From assembly GCF_000242635.2 (NCBI RefSeq), contig NC_017770.1:3298669-3362668 (forward strand): 64,000 nucleotides of DNA, written 5' to 3'. This document shows positions 19,927 through 28,380 of the stretch, piece after piece. This DNA is from Solitalea canadensis DSM 3403. Its GTDB lineage: Bacteria > Bacteroidota > Bacteroidia > Sphingobacteriales > Sphingobacteriaceae. The translations under genes and the position numbers were made by a program. The stretch's first letter is position 1. Every line of letters starts with the position of its first letter. A model generated the notes under the pieces. That model saw nothing but the letters and a program-made list of their open reading frames with translations. It made no database searches and was not told where the DNA came from.

Positions 19927-20562
19927 TCAGTTCTGTGCATATAACTGGGGTTCACTTATATATTTTCCTTTCGATAATTTTCTGGCGACTCTTCGCGCCA
20001 TCGTATTGTTTAATGTTTCATAACCAGCATACAACATTCCGCTCACAACTGATTTTGCCATCCACACTGTTTTGTTTGATTTAACATCATACAAGTAGCT
20101 TAAAAACGCTGCGTTAGGATCTTCCGAGACTGATGGTTGACCAAAAATATCAGTCTTTACACTTTTCGAATACCAGTAGTTCTTCATATTAATAATGAGA
20201 ATGGCATCTACCTCTGCGTTCTGTATTTTAGTCTTAAATTCACCATAGGGTATGTCTTCATTAACTTTGAATATCTCAGTCGACTTAACAATTCGTGTTT
20301 GATTGCCGTTAAGGTTTCTACGAAGTGTTTTTTCCAGTTGTTTACGGTAGTCATAATCGCTTAGGTTATTAATTTTTCTTCTAAAATTTTGTTCATATGT
20401 AACTGAATCCAGTTGATAAAAATCAAACTCAGCATCAGTATATAAGGTTAAAATCTGGTTATACGGACTGATCGCTTTATCATTTGAAACAGTGCTGATA
20501 GAAGACGTTGCACACCCCGATAATAAAAAGCATATTCCTAATGCTCCAATAATTGTTTTCAT
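19927..20562 (-). CDS. Putative lipoprotein of unknown function
   Basis: A 211-residue protein with a lipoprotein signal: hydrophobic stretch then LLSGC with Cys17 as the lipidated residue. The body is mixed alpha/beta, with VDAILIINMKNYWYSKSV and a C-terminal basic stretch (MARRVARKLSKGKY). I do not recognise a domain. It lies downstream of the barrel gene in the minus-strand series sigma factor, anti-sigma, barrel, lipoprotein, with a 62-bp gap, and is likely part of the same transcript, ended by the hairpin at 19798. Confidence 0.78.
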   Translation of the reverse strand: MKTIIGALGICFLLSGCATSSISTVSNDKAISPYNQILTLYTDAEFDFYQLDSVTYEQNFRRKINNLSDYDYRKQLEKTLRRNLNGNQTRIVKSTEIFKVNEDIPYGEFKTKIQNAEVDAILIINMKNYWYSKSVKTDIFGQPSVSEDPNAAFLSYLYDVKSNKTVWMAKSVVSGMLYAGYETLNNTMARRVARKLSKGKYISEPQLYAQN

Positions 20563-20624
20563 GTTTTAGATAGGTAGATGTTATTTATGACCCTTAATAG
20601 TTTATAGAGAGCGAAATGCTAATC

Positions 20625-21437
20625 TTAATAGAAACCTGTTAATGAGATACCGAATGAAATATTATTCAACTCAGGCCCCTGATTGGGAGCAAAAACATCA
20701 TTGAAATAATACTTACAATAGATCGATGCATAGTCATATCCAATACGACCAATAACACCATATCTGAAAGGTTTGAAGTTAAAATCGTCACTTACCTTTA
20801 CTTTTCCATTTTCATCACTAATCTGTTTGGTACGTGCCCCTAGCAGGTAACCGAAATCCATCCCTCCCTCAACAAAGAATCCTTTATTTCTATTTGCCGA
20901 TTTAGGTTGAAAATGCAATACCACAGGCATAACCAGGTACTTAGACATTAATTTATTCTTACTTAATGCCACTTCAGAAGGTACATAGGTAAACTGAGGT
21001 TGGTTGGCTACAGGAGTAATGTCAGATTTAAAACGATAATTCTGCCAATCGATTCCTAAAGCCGCGTTAAGTTTGAATTTTTTCTTATAGATATTTAAAC
21101 TTCCTGATACCAGGTTTAATGTAAAGTTGGACGACTTTCCTGTACTTAGTTCAAGATTAGGATCAGAAGTAGTAAAACTTCCATTATCTAACCAATTGGT
21201 AAATCCAAAATCAATTCCTCCGAAGAAGGTAAAACGAAAAGGGTTTTTCTTCTCAACATACTGTTCTTCATCGCCAGAACGAATAATAACTGTAATATTA
21301 TCCTTCGGCCCCATCTTAATAATTGTAGAATCGGCCTTACGCTTTATCGTATCCCGGGCTGTTTCCTGAGCAGCAACAGTATCCATTGCGGCACTCAGAA
21401 AAGCAATCATTGCAATTGCAGTAATTATAGGTTTCAT
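20625..21437 (-). CDS. Outer-membrane beta-barrel protein (PorT-like)
   Basis: A 270-residue protein with a signal peptide (MKPIITAIAMIAFLSAA, cleaved near TVAAQ). After a short charged linker come barrel strands: FRFTFFGGIDFGFTNWLDNG, KKFKLNAALGIDWQNYRF, GFFVEGGMDFGYLLGART. It ends NNISFGISLTGFY with a terminal aromatic residue. This is the pattern of PorT/outer_membrane_beta-brl_2 proteins. The ATG at 21437 is preferred over 21464 because the nine extra residues would precede the signal peptide. Function unknown; envelope context through the sigma/anti-sigma pair upstream. Confidence 0.85.
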   Translation of the reverse strand: MKPIITAIAMIAFLSAAMDTVAAQETARDTIKRKADSTIIKMGPKDNITVIIRSGDEEQYVEKKNPFRFTFFGGIDFGFTNWLDNGSFTTSDPNLELSTGKSSNFTLNLVSGSLNIYKKKFKLNAALGIDWQNYRFKSDITPVANQPQFTYVPSEVALSKNKLMSKYLVMPVVLHFQPKSANRNKGFFVEGGMDFGYLLGARTKQISDENGKVKVSDDFNFKPFRYGVIGRIGYDYASIYCKYYFNDVFAPNQGPELNNISFGISLTGFY

Positions 21438-21527
21438 CTGTTTATATATGTTTAGTAATAGCACAAGACATCCTTCTCCTTGTTAAAGAACAAGGACATC
21501 TCCATTCATTTCAGTTCTGTTTAAAGC

Positions 21528-22289
21528 TTATTTGCTGGTCTGTTCTTCCTCCGAATCAGTTGGACGTTTACGCTCTAATTTTAATAGCCCCAGGTTAAGA
21601 GAGAATGTACGGGCATTTTTATCAACCGCCACAAACTTTTTATCTCTTTTATCCACTTTATCAGCGATATAATTTATCGCATCACCAATTGTTGGTATTC
21701 CTTTGCTATTAGCCGGATCGTTTGTATTAACCAATGCCTGATGTAACAGCTTAGGTTGTACTTCCGGAGAGCATTGATCATAGGCAAGAACTTTTGCTCT
21801 TGATTTTGATTCCAACGTTGCAGGTTCAGCTACCATTGCAAGACGTGTGTCTTCTGACTCCTCCAACGTTACTGTTGGTTTCACTTCTTTAACCGATTTT
21901 TTCTTCACCGGAACTTTTTTCGATTCTTTAGGCTGTTCTACTGTTTGCACAGATTCATTACTTACTTGTGCTTTAGGCGACTGAATCACTACTGCCCTAC
22001 TTCTGGTTTCCTTGTCTTTTTCCATGCCGTGATCGTTATCAACAGCTACGGCAATTTGCTCACCTGCAAGTTTTTGCTGACGACCCAAATACAAAGCAAC
22101 AGAAGCCATGCATAATACAACAGAAGCAGCAACCGACCATTTAGCCAGTTTGAGTTTTCTACCGGCAATGCGCTGACGTTCCAGATCATTTTCAACAGCA
22201 AACCAAACCTTTGCTGATGGTTCAACAGTGAAATCTTCGAAAGCGTCACTGAAGAGTTTATCCAAATCTTTATCTGATAGTTGCGACAT
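21528..22289 (-). CDS. Probable anti-sigma factor, single-pass membrane protein
   Basis: A 253-residue protein overlapping the end of the ECF sigma gene by 20 bp, which strongly suggests coupled expression. Residues 1-45 are cytoplasmic (LSDKDLDKLFSDAFEDF, then VWFAVENDLERQRIAG). Residues 50-68 form one membrane helix (VAASVVLCMASVALYLG). The remainder is a Lys/Glu/Val-rich periplasmic region. There is no recognisable zinc-binding anti-sigma motif. The role as sigma antagonist is inferred from position and topology. Confidence 0.75.
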   Translation of the reverse strand: MSQLSDKDLDKLFSDAFEDFTVEPSAKVWFAVENDLERQRIAGRKLKLAKWSVAASVVLCMASVALYLGRQQKLAGEQIAVAVDNDHGMEKDKETRSRAVVIQSPKAQVSNESVQTVEQPKESKKVPVKKKSVKEVKPTVTLEESEDTRLAMVAEPATLESKSRAKVLAYDQCSPEVQPKLLHQALVNTNDPANSKGIPTIGDAINYIADKVDKRDKKFVAVDKNARTFSLNLGLLKLERKRPTDSEEEQTSK

Positions 22290-22848
22290 TATTGCCTCCC
22301 TCCATATTTAATAACCATTCTTTTAATTGAGTACGGGCTCTTGCCAACTGTGATTTTGATGTGCCTTCACTGATTCCCATCTGTTCAGCAATCTCTTTAT
22401 GACTAAAGCCTTCTATAGCATACATGTTAAACACCATTCTATATCCGGGTGGAAGTTGTTGTACCAACTTCAAAATATCTTTTGCATTTAGTGTTGAAAG
22501 CGGCAGATCATAGCTGGATTCATTTACTGCTTCCTCAATATCTACCACAGGGTACATTCTTGAGTTACGACGATAGAACTCTATTGCCGTATTTACCATA
22601 ATCCTTCTCACCCAACCTTCAAACGATCCATCACCTTTAAACAAATGCAATTTTTCAAACATTCGGACAAAGCCCACCTGCAACACATCTTCCGCCTCAT
22701 CTCTGTCCTTAGTATATCTCATGCAAACCCCTAACATCTTTGATGCAAAATGATCATATAGGCCTTGCTGTGCCTTTCGGTTCCCCGATCGACAGCCTGC
22801 GATAAGTTCATCAAGCCCTATTTTATGCATCAGTTTCATTTGGTTCAT
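22270..22848 (-). CDS. ECF-type RNA polymerase sigma factor
   Basis: Alternative sigma factor of 192 residues with region 2 (YTKDRDEAEDVLQVGFVRMF, FEGWVRRIMVNTAIEFYRR) and region 4 (LPPGYRMVFNMYAIEGFSHK, then EIAEQMGISEGTSKSQLARA helix-turn-helix). It belongs to the large sigma-70 ECF group of Bacteroidota. The gene heads a minus-strand unit with the membrane protein, PorT-like barrel and lipoprotein, so it probably controls this operon or a regulon of envelope genes. A second ATG (three codons in) is also possible as start. Confidence 0.93.
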   Translation of the reverse strand: MNQMKLMHKIGLDELIAGCRSGNRKAQQGLYDHFASKMLGVCMRYTKDRDEAEDVLQVGFVRMFEKLHLFKGDGSFEGWVRRIMVNTAIEFYRRNSRMYPVVDIEEAVNESSYDLPLSTLNAKDILKLVQQLPPGYRMVFNMYAIEGFSHKEIAEQMGISEGTSKSQLARARTQLKEWLLNMEGGNNVATIR

Positions 22849-23062
22849 TTATAAGATGATCATGAGCGCTCCATGGTTGCATCTTATTCAAAATTTTGTG
22901 TACTTTTTTTCTCATTACTTTCATTTTCCTCTCACAATTAACATAACTACCTAATTATCAACAAACAAAAAAGAAGGATACTAAAATACTTTTTATAATA
23001 TTTTTCATAATTCTTATTTTTCACCCTACCCATCTTATCTTTAGGGCAGTTAGCCATTATTT

Positions 23063-24085
23063 ATGAAGAAATTATCACTTAAAGATATTGCCAGACTAGC
23101 CGGCGCATCACCTTCAACCGTATCCTTTGTTTTAAACGGCAAAGCTAAGGAAATGCGTATCAGCGAAGAATTAACAGCAAAAATAATTGCAGTTAGTCAG
23201 GAAGCCGGATACCAGCCTAACCAGATTGCAGTATCCTTAAGAACCGGCCGGTCAAAAATGATTGGAGTGCTTGTAGAAACGATTACCGGCGCATTTTTCA
23301 GCACTTTAGCTAAGCTAATCGAAGATGAAATGAATGGCACCGGCTATAAAGTTGTGCATAGTAGTACAGATAATGATGGAAAAAAAGGCTGTGACATCAT
23401 CAACATGCTTTCTCAGCGACAAGTAGATGGATATTTAATCACTCCTGCTTTGGGTATGGAAAATTCAATACAAGATCTTATTAACCGTAAAAAGCCTGTT
23501 GTTTTTATGGATAGTAATTTGCCCGGCTTCGATGTACCTTACGTTTCTGTTGATAATTATTCGGGAGTAAAAGAAGGTATTGAATTATTGATTAGCAAAG
23601 GACATAAACATATTGGGTTTGTAACTGTCGACATTGAACTGGATCAAATGGAGCAACGTACCCAATCCTACAAGGATACTTTACAAAACAACAAACTTTC
23701 CGGAGATGCGAAATTACTCTTGAAACTCCCATATGGATTTGAAAGAGATGAAGCAGTCGATAAGATAACAAGCTGGATTAAACGTACACCGGAGCTTGAT
23801 GCCATCTTTTTTGCCACCAACTATTTGGGCATAATGGGACTGGAAAGTTTAATGACACTGAAGAAAAAAATCCCTGAAGATATTGCGGTTATCTGTTTTG
23901 ACGATCATGATTTGTTCAGACTGTATCCACCGGGCATTACCTGTATTCAGCAACCTATGAAAGATATTGCTAAAACGGCTACCAAATTATTGATGGATCA
24001 GATCAATCAAACATCCACTTCTACCGCATCAAAAAGCCCCGTAGTTCAGTTGCCAGTAAAACTGGTTAAGAGAGGCTCAGTATAA
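23063..24085 (+). CDS. LacI family transcriptional regulator
   Basis: DNA-binding sugar-responsive regulator of 340 residues. The N-terminal helix-turn-helix reads LKDIARLAGASPSTVSFVLN, with the hinge helix PNQIAVSLRTGRS. The periplasmic-binding-protein-like effector domain follows (MIGVLVETITGAFFSTLAKL, GYLITPAL, HKHIGFVT, AVICFDDHDLF). It lies directly upstream of and co-oriented with a GH92-GH13-GH92 gene set, which it likely controls; the palindromes at 24097 and 24175 are possible binding sites. Effector unknown, perhaps a mannose- or glucose-containing sugar. Confidence 0.93.
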   Translation: MKKLSLKDIARLAGASPSTVSFVLNGKAKEMRISEELTAKIIAVSQEAGYQPNQIAVSLRTGRSKMIGVLVETITGAFFSTLAKLIEDEMNGTGYKVVHSSTDNDGKKGCDIINMLSQRQVDGYLITPALGMENSIQDLINRKKPVVFMDSNLPGFDVPYVSVDNYSGVKEGIELLISKGHKHIGFVTVDIELDQMEQRTQSYKDTLQNNKLSGDAKLLLKLPYGFERDEAVDKITSWIKRTPELDAIFFATNYLGIMGLESLMTLKKKIPEDIAVICFDDHDLFRLYPPGITCIQQPMKDIAKTATKLLMDQINQTSTSTASKSPVVQLPVKLVKRGSV

Positions 24086-24096
24086 AAATGAAAAAT

Positions 24097-24114
24097 TTAA
24101 CTCAATCGAGTTAA
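24097..24114. promoter_or_regulatory. Candidate operator for the LacI-type regulator
   Basis: TTAACTC-AATC-GAGTTAA, an 18-bp dyad with 7-bp arms, located between the regulator gene and the first GH92 gene. No T tract follows, so it is not a good terminator. The size and symmetry suit a LacI-family dimer; the assignment is inference. Confidence 0.45.
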
Positions 24115-24174
24115 TTAGTATTGCAAAATCGGTTTAGCTTTACTATTATTGATTTTCTAAGTATTGCTCTTAAA

Positions 24175-24204
24175 ATCCGGAATATTAATAATTAACTTCC
24201 GGAT
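24175..24204. promoter_or_regulatory. Second dyad upstream of the first GH92 gene
   Basis: ATCCGGAA (24175-24182) and TTCCGGAT (24197-24204) are perfect inverted 8-mers 14 bp apart. They may be a binding site or an mRNA hairpin. Confidence 0.4.
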
Positions 24205-24225
24205 AGCATTAATCCATAACATGCC

Positions 24226-24242
24226 CGAAAGAGGTTCTTTCG
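24226..24242. promoter_or_regulatory. Hairpin in the leader of the first GH92 gene
   Basis: CGAAAGA-GGT-TCTTTCG, a 7-bp stem with a 3-nt loop, 32 bp before the ATG at 24274. It is probably in the leader RNA; no function assigned. Confidence 0.35.
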
Positions 24243-24273
24243 AGCCATTTTTAGTGTTAATACTAAACAGAAA

Positions 24274-26568
24274 ATGAGAAAAGCAGCTTTATTGATTACA
24301 TCAGTTTTGTTTTGTTCAACTTCGTTTGCGCAAACTCTACCCTCTCCGTCAACAGATCCTGTTGAGTGGATAAACCCGTTAATGGGTACGGACTCGAAAG
24401 TAAGTTTATCTAATGGAAACACTTATCCGGCTATTGCGGTTCCATGGGGTATGAATTTTTGGATGCCGCAAACCAACGTTATGGGTGATGGTTGGGCTTA
24501 TCAATATACTGCTGATAAGATCAGAGGGTTTAAGCAGACACACCAGCCGTCTCCGTGGATGAATGATTACGGACAATTTGCCATCATGCCGGTAACAAAG
24601 CGTCTGAAATTTGATCAAAATGCAAGGGCTAGCTGGTTTTCTCATAAAGCAGAAGTTTCAAAACCTTACTACTACAGCGTTTATTTGGCTGATGCTGATG
24701 TAACAACGGAAATTACTCCTACAACACGAGCAGCACAATTCCGTTTTACATTCCCTCAAACGGATAGTTCATTTATCGTAATAGACGCGTTTGATAAAGG
24801 TTCTTCCATTAAAATTCTACCAAAGGAAAGAAAGATAATCGGATACACTACGCGTAACAGCGGAGGCGTACCCACTAACTTCAGGAATTATTTTGTCATT
24901 TATATAGATAAGCCATTTAGTATAGCTTCAACCTGGCATAATAAACAATTAGCCAAAGACACACTTGAATATACAGCCGATCATGTTGGCGCTGTTATTG
25001 GCTTCAAAACCCAAAAAGGCGAAAAGGTTAATCTTCGAGTAGCTTCTTCTTTTATTAGCTATGAACAAGCAGCATTAAATCTTAACCGTGAAATTGGTGC
25101 CGACAGCTTTGAACAAACCAAACAAAAAGCCAAGGCTTCCTGGAATAAAGAATTAAGCCGTATTACTGTTGAAGGTGGTACTGTTGATCAGTTACGTACT
25201 TTCTATTCGTGCATGTATCGGACGTTACAGTTCCCGCAAAAACACTATGAACTGGATGCTGATAACAAAACGGTTCACTATAGTCCATACAACGGAAAAG
25301 TTTTACCGGGGTACATGTTTGCAGGAACCGGTTTTTGGGATACATTCAGGGCCTTATATCCTTTCTTAAACCTTATGTATCCTTCTATTAATAAGGAAAT
25401 GCAGGAAGGTTTGGTAAATGCCTATAAAGAAGGAGGCTTTTTACCGGAATGGTCGAGCCCAGGATTCAGAAATGTAATGGTGGGTAACAATTCGGCCTCG
25501 GTGGTTGCTGATGCTTATTTAAAAGGCTTACGTGGTTATGATATTAATACCCTGTATGAAGCCTTACAACATGGAGCCAATAATGAAGGACCAATGTCGG
25601 CAGTTGGGCGCGCCGGAGTTGAATATTATAACAAACTTGGCTATGTTCCTTATGATGTTAAGATCAACGAAAATGCGGCCCGTACGCTTGAATACGCTTA
25701 TGATGATTTTACCATTTATAAATTAGCAAAAGCATTAAATCGTCCAAAAGCAGAACAGGATTTGTATTCCAAACGTTCACAAAACTACCGTAACCTGTTT
25801 GACAGTGAGACAAAGTTAATGCGTGGTAAAAATCAGGATGGAACATTCCAATCGCCATTTAATCCTTTTAAATGGGGCGATGCTTTTACTGAGGGTAACA
25901 GTTGGCATTATTCATGGAGCGTTTTCCATGACATTAACGGCTTAGCAACTTTAATGGGAGGAAGAGCTCAGTTTGCCAAAATGCTTGATTCTGTATTTGC
26001 CATGCCTCCTGTATTTGATGAAAGTTACTATGGAAGTGTAATCCACGAGATCAGAGAGATGCAGATCATGAACATGGGACAGTATGCTCATGGTAATCAA
26101 CCGATTCAGCACATGATTTACTTGTATAATTATGCTGCTCAGCCTTGGAAAACACAATATTGGACTCGCAGAGTGTTGAATGATTTTTATAAAGCAACTC
26201 CTGATGGTTACTGCGGCGATGAAGATAATGGCCAGACTTCTGCCTGGTATGTTTTTTCAGCAATGGGCTTCTACCCTGTTTGTCCGGGTACAGATCAATA
26301 TGTATTAGGTGCTCCGTTATTCAAAAAAATTACGCTGAAATTGGAGAATGGGAAATCCTTTGTTATTGAAGCGCCTAAAAACAGTGATAAAAATATCTAC
26401 GTAAAAGCTGCGCTATTAAACGGGAAACCGTATGCTAAGAATTGGTTAAACCATTTTGAAATGCTTAAGGGTGGATCTTTTACAATAGATATGAGTGAAA
26501 CTCCGAATTTAACTAAAGGTATTCGTCCTGAAGACGAGCCTTATTCATTTAGTAAGGACGAAAAATAA
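24274..26568 (+). CDS. GH92 family alpha-mannosidase (first copy)
   Basis: Secreted or periplasmic Ca2+-dependent exo-alpha-mannosidase of 764 residues with a signal peptide (MRKAALLITSVLFCSTSFAQ). It has the N-terminal sandwich domain (WINPLMGTDS) and the (alpha/alpha)6 domain. Glu540 (TEGNSWHYSW) and Asp649/Asp651 (GDEDNGQTSAW) are spaced 109 and 111 residues, the same as the catalytic Glu533 and Asp642/Asp644 I recall for Bacteroides BT3990. A conserved HGNEP motif reads HGNQP here (Gln609), unlike the second copy, so the linkage preference may differ. It probably forms an operon with the GH13 and second GH92 genes. Confidence 0.93.
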   Translation: MRKAALLITSVLFCSTSFAQTLPSPSTDPVEWINPLMGTDSKVSLSNGNTYPAIAVPWGMNFWMPQTNVMGDGWAYQYTADKIRGFKQTHQPSPWMNDYGQFAIMPVTKRLKFDQNARASWFSHKAEVSKPYYYSVYLADADVTTEITPTTRAAQFRFTFPQTDSSFIVIDAFDKGSSIKILPKERKIIGYTTRNSGGVPTNFRNYFVIYIDKPFSIASTWHNKQLAKDTLEYTADHVGAVIGFKTQKGEKVNLRVASSFISYEQAALNLNREIGADSFEQTKQKAKASWNKELSRITVEGGTVDQLRTFYSCMYRTLQFPQKHYELDADNKTVHYSPYNGKVLPGYMFAGTGFWDTFRALYPFLNLMYPSINKEMQEGLVNAYKEGGFLPEWSSPGFRNVMVGNNSASVVADAYLKGLRGYDINTLYEALQHGANNEGPMSAVGRAGVEYYNKLGYVPYDVKINENAARTLEYAYDDFTIYKLAKALNRPKAEQDLYSKRSQNYRNLFDSETKLMRGKNQDGTFQSPFNPFKWGDAFTEGNSWHYSWSVFHDINGLATLMGGRAQFAKMLDSVFAMPPVFDESYYGSVIHEIREMQIMNMGQYAHGNQPIQHMIYLYNYAAQPWKTQYWTRRVLNDFYKATPDGYCGDEDNGQTSAWYVFSAMGFYPVCPGTDQYVLGAPLFKKITLKLENGKSFVIEAPKNSDKNIYVKAALLNGKPYAKNWLNHFEMLKGGSFTIDMSETPNLTKGIRPEDEPYSFSKDEK

Positions 26569-26577
26569 ATTAAACTT

Positions 26578-26611
26578 AAAGCCGCTAAGGAACTACAACT
26601 TTAGCGGCTTT
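26578..26611 (+). terminator. Hairpin between first GH92 and GH13 genes
   Basis: AAAGCCGCTAA and TTAGCGGCTTT form a perfect 11-bp stem followed by a short T-rich stretch (ATTCTTTC). It may attenuate or end transcription after the first GH92 gene, or stabilise a processed mRNA end. Confidence 0.6.
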
Positions 26612-26632
26612 ATTCTTTCAACTACTCATGTT

Positions 26633-28300
26633 ATGAAACCACTTAGATTCATATTATTTATACTGTTAACAGTATCCACTATACCTTCAAAAGCCCAATG
26701 GAAAACCCCTGTATGGCTAAAGGAGGCTATTTTCTATCAGTTATACCCGCAAAGTTTTAAAGACACAAATGGTGATGGTGTTGGAGACCTAAAGGGCGTG
26801 GAACAAAGGTTAGATTATTTGCAAAATTTGGGTATTACAGCTATCTGGATGAATCCAATTTTTGAATCTCCATTCAGAGATGCTGGTTACGACGTTAGCA
26901 ACTTTTATAAGATTGCACCACGGTATGGAACCGATGAAGATTTAAAAGAACTTTTAGCAGCTGCACATAAAAAAGGGATTAAGATCTGCCTGGATTTAGT
27001 TGCCGGACATACATCTGATCAGCACCCTTGGTTTAAGGCTTCAGCACTTGCCGATTCAAATGAATATACACACCGATACATTTGGACTCCATCAAAAGAG
27101 ATAGTTCCGGGTAGTTTTTTCATCAAGAATAACTACCCTCGCAATGGAAGCTACCTGAAAAATTTCTTTGATTATCAACCGGCACTTAATTATGGTTATG
27201 CTAAACCGAATAGAGATAAACCATGGCAAGAACCTGTTGATGCACCAGGTCCCAAAGCAACACGTGAAGAACTTAAAAAAATCATTGCTTACTGGATGGA
27301 TAAAGGTGTTGATGGTTTCAGGGTTGACATGGCATTTTCATTGATTAAAGACGATGAAAACTTAGTAGAAACTAAAAAGCTTTGGACTGAAGTAAGAAGC
27401 TGGTTCGAAAAAACTTATCCTGAAGGAGTCTTAATTGCTGAATGGAGCAAGCCGGAGTACTCTATTAGTGCAGGCTTTCATATTGATTTTATGATGCATT
27501 TTGGAGTTTCGGGCTATCCATCCCTATTTTTTAATGAAAACGGCACTTTTAAAGGAACAGATGCCTTCTTCGACAAAAATGGGAAAGGAGATTTTCAGCT
27601 GTTCTGGCAAAACTATAACCAGCAGTTAACTGCTATCGAAGGCAAAGGTTATATTGTTATCCCTTCAGCTAACCATGATTTTCAACGTCCTAACTGCGGA
27701 AACAGAAATTCTACAGAAGAATTAAAAACCGTTATGGCATTTTTGTTTACCTGGCCGGGGATTCCATTTATTTATTATGGTGACGAAATCGGAATGCGAT
27801 TTATTGAGGATTTACCAGATGTAGAAGGCAGCGTGTTACCCGATGGAAACAATCGTGCCGGCACCCGCACCCCTATGCAATGGAATTCAACTGCACATGC
27901 AGGCTTTTCTTCGTCCTCAAGACTTTATTTACCAATCGATCCCGATCCTAACAGACCTACTGTTGAAAAGGAACTTGCCGATAAAGCTTCATTATTGAAT
28001 TTCGTAAAAAACATCATTGCTCTGCGAAAGGCAAATCCGGCACTTGGTAATGATGGCAAAGTGCAGGCGCTATATATTCATGAGAAAACCTACCCTGTAG
28101 TTTACTTACGTACTTCAGGCCATCAACGCTTTGTCATTGCTATTAATCCGTCAGCTACAAAAGTTAAAGCAAAATTCGATCTTCGAAATGTTCGGAAATT
28201 ACATCCAGTATTTTCTTCAAAATGTTCCTTTAAGAAACAAAATGATGGTTTCGAAATAGAAATGGATGGAGTAGGTTATGGCATTTTTAAAGTTTTATAA
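26633..28300 (+). CDS. GH13 family alpha-glucosidase/alpha-amylase-like hydrolase
   Basis: Exported enzyme of 555 residues acting on alpha-glucosidic bonds. Signal peptide at residues 1-21 (ends SKAQ). TIM-barrel motifs: FYQLYPQSFKDTNGDGVGDL, CLDLVAGHTSD, nucleophile Asp232 (GFRVDMAFS), acid/base Glu270 (LIAEWSKPE) and transition-state Asp349 (SANHDFQRP). Closest in look to oligo-1,6-glucosidase/trehalose-synthase subfamilies (QSFKDTNGDGVGD is their calcium and specificity loop). It is sandwiched between two GH92 genes, suggesting that one glycan or mixture with both glucose and mannose is the target. Confidence 0.92.
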   Translation: MKPLRFILFILLTVSTIPSKAQWKTPVWLKEAIFYQLYPQSFKDTNGDGVGDLKGVEQRLDYLQNLGITAIWMNPIFESPFRDAGYDVSNFYKIAPRYGTDEDLKELLAAAHKKGIKICLDLVAGHTSDQHPWFKASALADSNEYTHRYIWTPSKEIVPGSFFIKNNYPRNGSYLKNFFDYQPALNYGYAKPNRDKPWQEPVDAPGPKATREELKKIIAYWMDKGVDGFRVDMAFSLIKDDENLVETKKLWTEVRSWFEKTYPEGVLIAEWSKPEYSISAGFHIDFMMHFGVSGYPSLFFNENGTFKGTDAFFDKNGKGDFQLFWQNYNQQLTAIEGKGYIVIPSANHDFQRPNCGNRNSTEELKTVMAFLFTWPGIPFIYYGDEIGMRFIEDLPDVEGSVLPDGNNRAGTRTPMQWNSTAHAGFSSSSRLYLPIDPDPNRPTVEKELADKASLLNFVKNIIALRKANPALGNDGKVQALYIHEKTYPVVYLRTSGHQRFVIAINPSATKVKAKFDLRNVRKLHPVFSSKCSFKKQNDGFEIEMDGVGYGIFKVL

Positions 28301-28380
28301 TTCAGGTTTGTTATTACTTTAGCAGGCTAATGATATTAAGCACATAAGAGCTATAAAAACTGTTCAACCAACGAAAATCC

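Noticed and set aside
22046-22249. 67-residue ORF in another frame of the anti-sigma gene
   Set aside because: Leu-rich out-of-frame shadow with no start context or family.
24097-24114. Terminator of the LacI-type regulator gene
   Set aside because: The dyad lies 11 bp after the stop but has no T tract, so an operator is the better reading, with low certainty.
24274-26568. Idea that the first GH92 enzyme lacks its catalytic acid because of HGNQP
   Set aside because: The residue spacing shows that the catalytic Glu is the one in TEGNSWHYSW (Glu540), which is present; the Gln is in another motif.
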